A DNA stretch of 40,271 nt from Enterococcus cecorum. Lineage in GTDB: Bacteria; Bacillota; Bacilli; Lactobacillales; Enterococcaceae. The stretch is taken from positions 1-40,271 of the forward strand of contig NZ_JAKUDS010000025.1 of NCBI RefSeq assembly GCF_023221775.1, written 5' to 3'. Positions 32,845-40,271 of the stretch are shown here, one piece after another (position 1 is the first letter of the stretch; each line of letters begins with the position of its first letter). Below the pieces are notes generated by a model. It saw only the letters and a list, made by a program, of their open reading frames with translations, was not told the DNA's origin and ran no database searches. The position numbers and the translations under genes were made by a program.

Positions 32845-33786
32845 TTAGGCATCCTTTGCTAACAGATTAATGCAATCGGCGAATAAGTATTGAAAATATT
32901 TACTCAACTCATTATTTTCCTTTTCAAAAGTACTTAATTCAACAAATTCAGAAGATAAATACTGCCAGATAATTTCCTGATGCTGCGCTTGACTAGGGAT
33001 AGTTTCAACTGATAGTTTCTTTAATTGGATATATTTTTGATACAAATACATCCTATATAGCAAGCGACAACAACAATCTTTTTCCCTTACTTCAAGTGGA
33101 TAGCGTTTTTCAAGGAATCGCAATCTTTTTATCAGCCGACACCTACGCTTTTCATCGATATCCAATTTTTCTAAGCCAATAATTTGCTTAAACAAAAATT
33201 CCTTTCCTCTAGGAGTTAAACGATAATCCACAAAATAATCAGCACTTTCTTCACATACGTAAGATTGATGCTTCAATATATAGGGTGCAGACTGATTAAT
33301 CAAAAATCGTAAACAGACATATAACCTTTCTTGATTTTTTTCAGATCCTACTATTTCTACAGCATTCCTACATTCTAAAGATAATTGAAAACGTTCTAGA
33401 AACAGACTGATTTGATGAAGTTTCCTTTTTAAATTTGAACGACTCCAGTAAAATTTCATCAATAAATCTTCATAACTACAAATCTTCTTTTCTAATAAAT
33501 AATCCAACAAGAATAAGCTCGGTTGCTTATATAAAAACATCTGCAATAATACCCACGGAAAAACCCCTTCATTTTCTATATAAATAATCTCCTCTTGCGT
33601 CACCTGCATCACTTGATAAACGCAAGGTAAGTCCCTACTCACTTGAAAAATAAATTGACGGATTTCTGATTGAGAACAGTGTAATCGTCTAGCTATAAAA
33701 CGATACGCTAATCTCTTTTCTGTTGGTAAACTTTGTAATATACGGTACAAACGTAATTCACTTTTCGATAAAAACTCCTGAAACAC
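32845..33786 (-). CDS. Mga-like helix-turn-helix regulator
   Basis: A 313-residue basic, leucine-rich protein. The N-terminus (FLSKSELRLYRILQSLP, residues ~4-20) and two HTH-like segments (AYRFIARRLHCSQSEIRQFI and YEDLLMKFYWSRSNLKRKL) match the arrangement of Mga/RofA-type regulators, which control surface and virulence genes in streptococci and enterococci. The PRD and EIIB-like C-terminal regions of full Mga (about 500 residues) are absent or much reduced. A cysteine run (KDCCCR) is unusual. The start is GTG 33786 with AGGA about seven bases upstream. It may regulate the unidentified gene downstream. Family confidence is moderate. Confidence 0.6.
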   Translation of the reverse strand: MFQEFLSKSELRLYRILQSLPTEKRLAYRFIARRLHCSQSEIRQFIFQVSRDLPCVYQVMQVTQEEIIYIENEGVFPWVLLQMFLYKQPSLFLLDYLLEKKICSYEDLLMKFYWSRSNLKRKLHQISLFLERFQLSLECRNAVEIVGSEKNQERLYVCLRFLINQSAPYILKHQSYVCEESADYFVDYRLTPRGKEFLFKQIIGLEKLDIDEKRRCRLIKRLRFLEKRYPLEVREKDCCCRLLYRMYLYQKYIQLKKLSVETIPSQAQHQEIIWQYLSSEFVELSTFEKENNELSKYFQYLFADCINLLAKDA

Positions 33787-34330
33787 CTGTTTTTCCTATT
33801 TTGACGAGTCTATCTTCACTCACCAAACCCTTCCTAATAAATTCCTTGAAATCTCAAATTTTTAAAACCTTGGTGTAAAGATAGCAGATTTATTTGCACA
33901 AAAACGTAAACCTATTAAGTAACAACCTTTAAATTTTGTATATTTTTTATTTTTATAGATACCTTTATTCAATTTTTCGTCTACTAAAGATATTTTTACA
34001 CTATTTTTCTTATTAAAAGATGCTTATTTATTCTATAAGGCACCCATTAAATATAAAATAATTATCAATTCATTTCTGTTAAATCAACATTTTCCCTGGA
34101 TATAAAAAACAATCATATTAATCAACTAATGAATAGCATGACTTTACTAACACTATACAATATTTTCCCTATATTTATCCTCAATATACATTGACCTAGC
34201 TCATTTTTCTTAATTTTATAACATCTAATAGGCATATTTACATTTGAATAACAAAAATATACAGAGCAAGGTCGCAAACAATTTTCAACCTACACTTCAT
34301 TTTTCACGTTCTAATTAAATTATTCTATGT
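33787..34330. other. AT-rich intergenic region, no gene seen
   Basis: Between the Mga-like gene and birA lie nearly 580 very AT-rich bases. Many stop codons occur in all frames. No hairpin with a T run and no repeat was recognised. Confidence 0.4.
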
Positions 34331-34336
34331 TACAAT
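34331..34336 (+). promoter_or_regulatory. Possible -10 box of birA
   Basis: TACAAT, 30 bases upstream of the birA start codon; the -35 region is weak (TTCTAA, 16 bases upstream). Confidence 0.4.
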
Positions 34337-34365
34337 GAACTTATCTAACATCCGAGGTTATATGT

Positions 34366-35322
34366 ATGAATACAAAAGAAAAAGTTTTATCTTACTTAAA
34401 AGCACATGAAGAAATTATCTCTGGTGAAAACTTGGCGCAAAAGATTGGCGTGTCTAGAACTGCGATTTGGAAGGCGATTCGTGAATTGGAAAAGCAAGGT
34501 TACAATATCGAGCACCAAAAGATGGGCTATCGTTTATTAGCTAGCGATGTCATCGAAACAGCCGCACTGAGTAATCCTTATTTACCCAAAAGTGCAATCT
34601 ACTATAGTGAAAGTGTAGATTCAACCATGCATCAAGCCAAACAAGCAGCGATAAGTAAGCAAACTGATTTCGCCCTTTTTGTCGCTGAGGAGCAAACACA
34701 AGGGCATGGCCGCTTTGGACGAGCTTTCTTCTCACCTAAGGGCCAAATCTATATGAGTCTCTTGCTTTCACCTAACCAACACTTTCAAGAATTACCACAA
34801 TATACCGTGCTCTCTGCGGTGGCGGTCAGTCAGGCAATCGAGCAATTAACCGGTCTGAATACGCAAATCAAGTGGGTCAATGACATCTATATTGAGGGCA
34901 AAAAAGTCTGCGGCATCCTAACTGAGGCGATGAGTGATTTTGAAACCCAACGCATCAGCCATGTGATTATCGGTATCGGGCTAAACTTTTGCATTGATCC
35001 GAGTCAGATTCCAGTAGAATTACAGCCTAAGATTTGTGCGTTATATGAAAAAAATCCAGATATTACACGTAATGAGCTGATTCAGTTAATCTGGCAAAAT
35101 TTCTTTGATTTAATCGCTGCCTTACCTAGTCAAGATTATCTCAAAATCTATCGCGAGAAGTCTTATGTCCTAGGTAAAATCGTCCACTTTAGTCAAAATG
35201 GGCAAAATTATAGTGGAAAAGCCTGCGCCATTACCGACCAGGGCGAATTAGTCGTCAATTGTAACGGACAGGAAATGGTACTATCCTCTGGGGAAATTAG
35301 CCTCAGCCAAATCGAAAATTAA
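34366..35322 (+). CDS. birA: Bifunctional biotin-protein ligase / biotin operon repressor
   Basis: Attaches biotin to carboxylases and, in the two-domain form, represses biotin genes. Residues 1-60 form the DNA-binding winged helix (GENLAQKIGVSRTAIWKAIR). The ligase domain carries QTQGHGRFGRAFFSP, the biotinyl-AMP loop (GRGRRG in E. coli; the GHGRFGR form is common in Firmicutes), and IKWVNDIYI-GKKVCGILTE with the catalytic lysine. The C-terminal SH3-like domain ends the protein at 318 residues, normal for this class. GAGG lies nine bases upstream of ATG. No biotin gene is nearby. Confidence 0.94.
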   Translation: MNTKEKVLSYLKAHEEIISGENLAQKIGVSRTAIWKAIRELEKQGYNIEHQKMGYRLLASDVIETAALSNPYLPKSAIYYSESVDSTMHQAKQAAISKQTDFALFVAEEQTQGHGRFGRAFFSPKGQIYMSLLLSPNQHFQELPQYTVLSAVAVSQAIEQLTGLNTQIKWVNDIYIEGKKVCGILTEAMSDFETQRISHVIIGIGLNFCIDPSQIPVELQPKICALYEKNPDITRNELIQLIWQNFFDLIAALPSQDYLKIYREKSYVLGKIVHFSQNGQNYSGKACAITDQGELVVNCNGQEMVLSSGEISLSQIEN

Positions 35323-35330
35323 CTTACCAA

Positions 35331-35368
35331 AAAACCGCTCACCCAACCATTGGATGAACGGCTTTTTT
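35331..35368 (+). terminator. birA terminator
   Basis: CCGCTCACCCA (35335-35345) pairs imperfectly with TGGATGAACGG (35351-35361), followed by six T. Confidence 0.7.
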
Positions 35369-35389
35369 GACTAGAAGAATCGCTTATCA

Positions 35390-35968
35390 TTAAACTTTAG
35401 AAGTACGGTGTAAAGACGCACGGAAAATACTTGGCGCCATCGAATACATAATTGATAAGGCGATTAAGGCTACTGCAGCAGAGGCTAGTCCACTCGCCCC
35501 ATTCATGACTAAAGAGAATAACCATGGCTTCATTCCCCATAAAGCATAGGCACCCCAGAATACCCATCCCGCAACAAAATGCCAGAAGAAGCGCGCACCT
35601 GCACCAGCTAAAGCCCCTTTAACAATCGCTAATTTGGCCTTCGCATCGTTATGATCGTGCATCGCTTGCATCAATGGCTCATGATAAAGTCCTGCAAAGC
35701 CCGCAAAGGTAAAGGCAATTGGGTATTCAATCAAGGCTTGAACCGGTGTTAAGATATAGGCTGTTCCTGTGACAAAGTACAACATCCCCCATAACAAGCC
35801 AGCGAACAAGGCCGGTTTGGTGCCCCGTCGTAACGCAAACAAAGTCAAAGGAATTTGCCCCAAACTAATCGTAAAACTACTGCCGATGTTTAGCGGTACA
35901 AAGTGTAGGACCATCGCCAAAGCCGCCATAATCGTCCCTTCTAACAATATTTCCGTCTTTTTATTCAT
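35390..35968 (-). CDS. thiT: Energy-coupled thiamine transporter S component (ThiT)
   Basis: Substrate-binding membrane subunit of an ECF transporter for thiamine. The N-terminal EGTIMAALAMVLHFVPL, the SFTISLGQIPLTLFALRRG motif and the conserved TPVQALIEYPIAFTFAG (thiamine pocket) identify ThiT. About six membrane helices over 192 residues. ATG at 35968 (MNKKTEILLEG) was chosen because AAGGAGGAG precedes it; the longer frame runs into the riboswitch. The shared ECF energising module (EcfA, EcfA', EcfT) is encoded elsewhere. Control by the TPP riboswitch directly upstream confirms the thiamine link. Confidence 0.95.
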   Translation of the reverse strand: MNKKTEILLEGTIMAALAMVLHFVPLNIGSSFTISLGQIPLTLFALRRGTKPALFAGLLWGMLYFVTGTAYILTPVQALIEYPIAFTFAGFAGLYHEPLMQAMHDHNDAKAKLAIVKGALAGAGARFFWHFVAGWVFWGAYALWGMKPWLFSLVMNGASGLASAAVALIALSIMYSMAPSIFRASLHRTSKV

Positions 35969-35975
35969 ACAAAAA

Positions 35976-36119
35976 ACTCCTCCTTTAGAATCATCACAAT
36001 TCACAAAGGAGAAGTTGTCGCTCTTCTCATGCTTCACAATTCCTACGCTCGCATAACCGATACAGGTACGAAGGGTTTAGAGTTTCCTCAATCTCAGCCA
36101 AATTGGCTCCCCTTTGTGA
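35976..36119 (-). promoter_or_regulatory. TPP (thiamine pyrophosphate) riboswitch upstream of thiT
   Basis: On the minus strand the aptamer (36119-36034) shows GGGGAGCC, GGCTGAGA, AAACCCTT and GTATCGGTTATGCGAGCGTA, the conserved THI-box blocks. P1 pairs TCACAA with TTGTGA. The expression platform is a hairpin of ACTTCTCCTTT (36015-36005) and AAAGGAGGAGT (35986-35976) followed by six T. Its 3' arm contains the thiT ribosome binding site, so it can both end transcription and hide the start of translation when TPP is bound. Confidence 0.93.
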
Positions 36120-36180
36120 GTGGATTCTATTTAATTTTTGTTACATCTCTATCATAACACAAAAAATCTAAAGTACAAGT

Positions 36181-36189
36181 AAAGCGCTT
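36181..36189. promoter_or_regulatory. cre-like word upstream of the thiT riboswitch
   Basis: AAAGCGCTT, the palindromic core of CcpA sites, is in the probable thiT promoter region. The outer bases fit the consensus only partly. Confidence 0.35.
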
Positions 36190-36304
36190 ATATTTTTTGT
36201 GAAACAAACAATACTTATTCATTTCTTTCGCTATAAATTGTAGCTGTTTCTTTCACAAAATAACCACTTTCACGCCACCTTACTAGATAATGTCAAACAA
36301 AGAT

Positions 36305-36337
36305 TTTAGCAGTCAGATTTTGCTACCGACTGCTAAA
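36305..36337 (-). terminator. Hairpin after the aldehyde dehydrogenase gene
   Basis: TTTAGCAGTC (36305-36314) and GACTGCTAAA (36328-36337) form a perfect 10-bp stem 17 bases after the stop codon. The T run is poor (ATCTTTG), so termination may be incomplete. Confidence 0.55.
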
Positions 36338-36353
36338 TCCTGCACTTACTATT

Positions 36354-37730
36354 TTAAGCTTTTGGTACGAAAACTAGATGTTCATTAACGAACGTATCAA
36401 AGCCCAATTCACTTAACTCACGGCCATACCCAGAATTTTTAATCCCACCAAATGGTAGTTCTGGATGAGAAGCCCAACCGGAATTAATGAAGGTCATCCC
36501 TGTTTCTATTTTTTCAGCGACTTCTTTGGCATGGGTTAAATCTTTAGAAAAGACCGTACTACCTAAACCATAGCTTGAATCATTGGCCAGTTCGATAGCT
36601 GCTTCTTCTGAGTCCACTTGATAAATAGAGGCTACCGGACCAAAGATTTCTTGGTTATATATTGGATTGTCCTTAGTAATATCCGTCAAAACAGTCGGCA
36701 TCACGAAATTACCTGGATGATCAATCGTTTCATCGCCATAAACAACGGTTGCCCCATGATCTTTGGCTAGCTTGATTTGTTCTAAGACTTGTTTTTTCGC
36801 CGTGGCTGAAGACAATGGTGCTAAGGTTGTTTCAGGATTCATCGGGTCGCCCCATTTTGCTGCTTTAAATTTTTCGACAACGAGATCGACAAAGCGTTGA
36901 TAATTTTCTTGACCGACCACAATAAAACGTTTCGAAGAGGTACATACTTGGCCCGCATTGTATAACCGTGCAAAAGGAATCGTATCAGCTAATAACTCAA
37001 AATCCGCATCTTCTAAAATAATAAAAGCATCATTTCCACCTAATTCCATCGAGGTTTTCTTCAAATTAGCCCCGGCTTCTTGGGCAATGCTTGCTCCCCC
37101 ACGTTCAGAGCCTGTCAAACAAACTCCAGCTACTCGCGGATCGGCAATGGCTTTAGACACTAAGTCATAAGATAAGAATAAGTTTTTAAAGGCGCCCGGT
37201 TCGACATTAGCTTCATTGACTAGCTCTTCAAAGGCTTGTGCAGATTGCGGACAAATCGAAGCGTGTTTTAAAATAATTGGATTGCCGACCATAAAATTCG
37301 GTGCAAAAACGCGCATAATTTGATAAAAAGGAAAATTCCATGGTTCAACAGCGATTAACACACCCGTTGCTTGTTTGACATAATAAGCTTGACCATGCAC
37401 ATCTTCTAACTGTCTAGGTTGTAGGAAAGTTTCAGCCTTATCTGCATAGTAATCGGCAATATCGGCACACAAAGCCACTTCACCCTGAGCTTCCGTGAAT
37501 AATTTTCCCATGTCTTTGGTTAAAATTTCGGCATACTTATCAAGGTCGCGTCTTAACAATGCAGCAACTTGATGTAACTGTTCTTTACGTTGAGCGAGCA
37601 AATCATTTTGACGCCATTTTTTGTATAAAGCATGACCCTTGGCTAAAGCTGCCTCCAAATCTTGCTCGGTAGCGTTATCAAAAGTTGCTAACACTTCATT
37701 GGTATATGGGTAAATTGTTTGATATGTCAT
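36354..37730 (-). CDS. NAD(P)-dependent aldehyde dehydrogenase (succinate-semialdehyde dehydrogenase type)
   Basis: Oxidises an aldehyde to the acid in the cytoplasm. The general base glutamate is in KKTSMELGGNDAF (~residue 230), the catalytic cysteine in NAGQVCTSSKRF (~265), and the cofactor region begins at VAVEPWNFPFY-type sequence (IAVEPWNFPFYQIMR). A total of 458 residues and overall resemblance to GabD/YneI-type enzymes favour succinate semialdehyde, but specificity is not certain. AAGGAGG precedes the ATG. It is monocistronic with a promoter overlapped by a CcpA-type site, so repression by glucose is likely. Confidence 0.88.
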   Translation of the reverse strand: MTYQTIYPYTNEVLATFDNATEQDLEAALAKGHALYKKWRQNDLLAQRKEQLHQVAALLRRDLDKYAEILTKDMGKLFTEAQGEVALCADIADYYADKAETFLQPRQLEDVHGQAYYVKQATGVLIAVEPWNFPFYQIMRVFAPNFMVGNPIILKHASICPQSAQAFEELVNEANVEPGAFKNLFLSYDLVSKAIADPRVAGVCLTGSERGGASIAQEAGANLKKTSMELGGNDAFIILEDADFELLADTIPFARLYNAGQVCTSSKRFIVVGQENYQRFVDLVVEKFKAAKWGDPMNPETTLAPLSSATAKKQVLEQIKLAKDHGATVVYGDETIDHPGNFVMPTVLTDITKDNPIYNQEIFGPVASIYQVDSEEAAIELANDSSYGLGSTVFSKDLTHAKEVAEKIETGMTFINSGWASHPELPFGGIKNSGYGRELSELGFDTFVNEHLVFVPKA

Positions 37731-37772
37731 AAAAATTCCTCCTTTTTTGTTACAACAAATCTAACACTTGAT

Positions 37773-37801
37773 ATTATACCACTATAGAAAGCGCTTTTAA
37801 A
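37773..37801 (-). promoter_or_regulatory. Aldehyde dehydrogenase promoter with overlapping cre (CcpA) site
   Basis: On the minus strand TATAAT (37778-37773) lies 17 bases after TTTAAA (37801-37796). Between them, AGAAAGCGCTTTTAA (37786-37800) has the cre core. CcpA bound there would cover the promoter. Confidence 0.6.
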
Positions 37802-38042
37802 AATGATGTGCTTATGACTTGTAAAATGAAAGCTAATGATTGCGAAATTATCCCTTTTTTGAGAAACTTAGTCACTTTTTTTGCTTCGAGTTTGCAAAGT
37901 AAGCGCTTATCTTAAAAAGTCACAGCTGTTCTTTTTCTGGAATTCTTCATTTGGTCAAAATTTGCGAAACTCATTCTTTACAAACAACAAAAAATGCAAG
38001 TAATTTGGGCGTCACTTGCCTATAGATTAGTGGTTGATAATA
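37802..38042. other. Intergenic region with a second cre-like word
   Basis: No gene seen. AAGCGCTT recurs at 37901-37908, about 110 bases upstream of the promoter site, and could be an auxiliary CcpA site. Confidence 0.4.
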
Positions 38043-38204
38043 TTAGGCTATGACATTGACCCCAAGACAGACCAACGCTTCATCGCTATATTCTAGCACT
38101 ATCCCGTTTATTTCTAACAGCACTAGCATTACAAGTATTCCAATGTACTTATTTCCATTCAAAAAGGCATGGTTCTTAATTAATACAAAATTCAAAGTTT
38201 GCTT
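38043..38204 (-). pseudogene. Remnant of a Doc/Fic-type toxin gene
   Basis: On the minus strand a stretch of 53 codons reads KNHAFLNGNKYIGILVML followed by VLLEINGIVLEYSDE and ends at TAA 38043-38045. It matches the C-terminal part of death-on-curing (Doc) toxins, whose Fic motif is HxFx[D/A]GN[K/G]R. Here the arginine is replaced by tyrosine (NGNKYIG). The frame is closed by a stop codon just upstream (38205-38207), and no N-terminal half or Phd antitoxin is visible. Doc toxins phosphorylate EF-Tu; this piece cannot be functional. Confidence 0.65.
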
Positions 38205-38456
38205 TTATTTATTTTAGGTCGTTAAGTAAGCAGCGTAAAATTGCCTAAATGATCATTATTCTTTTCAGTCTAAAGCAGCAAGTTGGCTTGATTCCCTATC
38301 AGCATATCAAAATAGCTATACTTTTTCTCATTTTCACAGTAAAATAGTAGTAGCAACAAATCATTCTAGGGGATATCTGTTATGTTATCACTTGATTGAG
38401 ACGCTTCATCATTTCAAACTTCCTAATTGAGATAAAAAACTGCGCGAGGTGTAAAC
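38205..38456. other. Intergenic region, nothing recognised
   Basis: No gene or hairpin was recognised between the Doc remnant and the SdpI-like gene; the missing half of the toxin gene could not be found here. Confidence 0.4.
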
Positions 38457-38810
38457 ATGGCATTCTGGTTATTTATGTTTATCGTAACATTATTAATACC
38501 ATTTTCCTTACTATTAACAGGGTATCTGTGTCCAAAATACAAAACAATAAATCACTCAAGAGGTTATAGAACTTTACGGGCTATGCAAACTCAAGAGACC
38601 TGGGAGTTTGCTCAAAAATATTGCGCAAAAATGTCGCTGCTTATGTTCTTACCTACCTTACTCCTGTCCATTATCCTTATGCCTTTAACTATTGATCAGC
38701 CAACGAGTACAATCGGATGCACAGGACTAGTTATTAGCCTCATTCAGATGGTAAGTTTTGTTGTCATTATTGCACTTACCGAAAAGGCATTAAAGAAAAA
38801 ATTCCGCTAA
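38457..38810 (+). CDS. SdpI/YfhL-family small membrane protein
   Basis: A 117-residue protein with three hydrophobic segments (residues ~3-25, ~58-77, ~86-108). Between the first two it has the SdpI-family motif NHSRGYRTLRAMQTQETWEF, followed by AQKYCAKM. In Bacillus, SdpI protects cells from the SDP toxin and also signals; most relatives have no known job. GAGGTG lies five bases before ATG 38457. It stands alone beside a toxin remnant and a CYTH protein. A role in bacteriocin self-protection is possible but unsupported by neighbours. Confidence 0.75.
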   Translation: MAFWLFMFIVTLLIPFSLLLTGYLCPKYKTINHSRGYRTLRAMQTQETWEFAQKYCAKMSLLMFLPTLLLSIILMPLTIDQPTSTIGCTGLVISLIQMVSFVVIIALTEKALKKKFR

Positions 38811-38993
38811 AAATACATGCGTGAGAGGAAATAATCGGTACACTAAGCAAGGGACAGTCTCTTTTTTAGACGAAGGAATGATATTCTCAACTCGTACAAC
38901 ATTGTTATTTTATCAAAAAAAGACACCTTGCAAAATTACAAAGTACCTTGAATCCTTATTCCTTCCACAGAGGTATAATTTATCGATCATTTC

Positions 38994-39548
38994 TTATACA
39001 CTCATTTTTTCTCTCATTAATTGTACGTAGCCTTTTGTTTCAATTTTTGAACGAATAAACGCAAACTCCGCCTCGGTTTCTTTTACAAAGGAATCGTAAT
39101 CCTCTTCTGAAAAATCACCTAAAATTTCAATTTCAATATAATAGCCAAGTCCCTCCACTAAGTCGGCATTGACCGTTCTAGTTTTTTCAAGATTAGTATA
39201 GGATTTTCTACATTTATCAATAGTCATAATATTAGAGAAGCCAGCATCTAACATATTTTTTACAAAGTTCATATGCTGCGATTCTAATACAATTTCGTCT
39301 TCCTTCCAGAATCCTGGTTTCACGGTGTCTTTCCTTGTAAAAACACCTGATTCTAAATCATTTACTTGACGAAAGCGATAAATATAACTTCCTGGAACAT
39401 CTTCCTCTGTTTCTTTTCCTCGCTCTTTATAATACTTATCTATTTGTCTATTTTCTGATTCAAATTGATAATTTTGCTCTAAAAATTCAATTACTTTAAG
39501 ATAATCCTCTTTATCAGCAAATGAAAACCTAACTTCTAATTCCTTCAT
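38994..39548 (-). CDS. CYTH-domain protein (CyaB-like)
   Basis: A 184-residue protein with the CYTH fold of class IV adenylate cyclases and triphosphatases. The N-terminal ELEVRF stands where the family has ExExK, so the lysine is changed to arginine-phenylalanine; YIYRFRQV, GVFTRKDTV, DKCRKSY and the late YYIEIEILGDF are the later charged beta strands of the tunnel. It may act on nucleotide or inorganic triphosphates; the true reaction is unknown. AAGGA lies seven bases before ATG 39548. Monocistronic. Confidence 0.8.
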   Translation of the reverse strand: MKELEVRFSFADKEDYLKVIEFLEQNYQFESENRQIDKYYKERGKETEEDVPGSYIYRFRQVNDLESGVFTRKDTVKPGFWKEDEIVLESQHMNFVKNMLDAGFSNIMTIDKCRKSYTNLEKTRTVNADLVEGLGYYIEIEILGDFSEEDYDSFVKETEAEFAFIRSKIETKGYVQLMREKMSV

Positions 39549-39655
39549 TCATTTTTCCTTTTCTTTCTTAAAAAAATTCATCTGCAGACCGACTCTAACC
39601 CTTTTTTGTCTTTTTGTAAGCTTCTACCATCATTTAACCAAATTCAGACGATAGC

Positions 39656-40271
39656 TTACTCATTTTCTTCCACATCATCTATCATTTGTTGAATCTCTTC
39701 ATCGGTAAGTTTACCTTTATATGCATTTTTGACAAATTGAAAGATAAAACTAGGGGCGGCTTGATTCGCTTTAAATTCAATAATTATATTTCGTACGCCT
39801 TCTTGTCTTTCTTTTTTTATCCCTTTTTCTTCGCCGATTTTTTCTCCTTCTATTCTTCCCTCTTGTCTTCCTTCTTTAATTCCAATTAAGCGTTCGTCTA
39901 GCAGTCTTGCTTCATAGTCCATCAGTTCTCGCCTCTTTTCTGAATCTTGGTTATAATAATCAATTTCCTTCTTTAATTTGCTTGCTAGGGGGTTGGTTTG
40001 ATTTGGCTTTTGGTTCATCACATCGATAATACCTGCCAAATCATTTGATATGTCACCTTTCGTACCCTTCGAATTGATAAATATATCATGCAAATGTGTA
40101 TCAAAACACAAATCTCGGATACTGTCTTCATAGCGATGGAATTGATAGCGGCGTAAACCATAGCCGAACGGATCAAACGCACATAAGAAAATAACAAAAC
40201 TTTCCTTTAAATCGTGGTAGGTTTGTCCTTTCATTAAGGTTTCATTATCAATTTGTGATTGATAATAGCGC
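39656..40271 (-). CDS. PD-(D/E)XK nuclease family transposase (Rpn-like), 5' end outside the window
   Basis: The visible 205 codons are the C-terminal part of a PD-(D/E)XK-type transposase-family protein. The frame runs to the window edge (RYYQSQIDNETLMKGQTYHD), and the conserved VIFLCAFDPFGYGLRRY with the downstream KGTKGDISNDL follow. The tail is a charged helical stretch rich in repeated EG/GR (KEGRQEGRIEGEKIGEEKG, residues ~116-135 from the first internal ATG at 40234), typical of the family. Relatives promote RecA-independent recombination and occur in several copies per genome. The nuclease core lies outside the window, so completeness cannot be judged. The internal ATG 40234 is not the real start. 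Confidence 0.85.
   Translation of the reverse strand, partial: RYYQSQIDNETLMKGQTYHDLKESFVIFLCAFDPFGYGLRRYQFHRYEDSIRDLCFDTHLHDIFINSKGTKGDISNDLAGIIDVMNQKPNQTNPLASKLKKEIDYYNQDSEKRRELMDYEARLLDERLIGIKEGRQEGRIEGEKIGEEKGIKKERQEGVRNIIIEFKANQAAPSFIFQFVKNAYKGKLTDEEIQQMIDDVEENE

Noticed and set aside
35971-36037. Longer ThiT start within the riboswitch
   Set aside because: It would translate the expression platform; the ATG at 35968 has the AAGGAGGAG site and the family's usual start.

Overview
The window looks like a chromosome segment of a low-GC lactic-acid bacterium, most likely Enterococcus or a close relative in the Enterococcaceae. This rests on the low GC content, the strong GGAGG-type ribosome binding sites, a cydABCD cluster with short-Q-loop CydA, and the conserved block of two M16 peptidases, a RodZ-like protein, pgsA, cinA, recA and rny. 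A ThiT gene under a TPP riboswitch fits the same picture. Species assignment is inference; no rRNA or tRNA gene was seen.

Left part (1-5.4 kb): the wreck of a family 4 glycosidase gene, a di/tripeptide transporter (dtpT), an AlbA_2/Schlafen-type regulator flanked by two nearly identical 65-bp repeats, and a tyrosyl-tRNA synthetase lacking its C-terminal tRNA-binding part. This stretch reads as accessory and partly decaying.

Respiration and redox (5.4-15.9 kb, mostly minus strand): cydA-cydB-cydD-cydC overlap end to start and encode cytochrome bd oxidase with its CydDC exporter. They are followed by a probable independent small RNA, a LysR regulator, a modular hairpin repeat array of about 135-bp period, glutathione reductase (gor) and a divergent HAD phosphatase. 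A smaller copy of the repeat lies just after cydC.

Transposon and transporter (15.9-21.6 kb): an exactly 2,000-bp tnpB-only IS200/IS605-type element sits inside an 80-codon gene, whose frame is restored if the element is removed. Next comes an operon of an XRE repressor, a DUF3169 membrane protein, an ABC ATPase and an ABC permease, preceded by three perfect palindromic operators.

Core block (21.6-31.9 kb): rny, recA (own promoter and SOS box), cinA, pgsA, the RodZ-like gene, two M16 peptidase-family genes, then mscL, an ElaA-type acetyltransferase and veg.

Right part (31.9-40.3 kb): an unidentified protein with a faint ComK-like pattern, an Mga-like regulator, birA, riboswitch-controlled thiT, an aldehyde dehydrogenase with a CcpA-type site in its promoter, a Doc/Fic toxin remnant, an SdpI-family membrane protein, a CYTH-domain protein, and a PD-(D/E)XK transposase-family gene running off the right edge.
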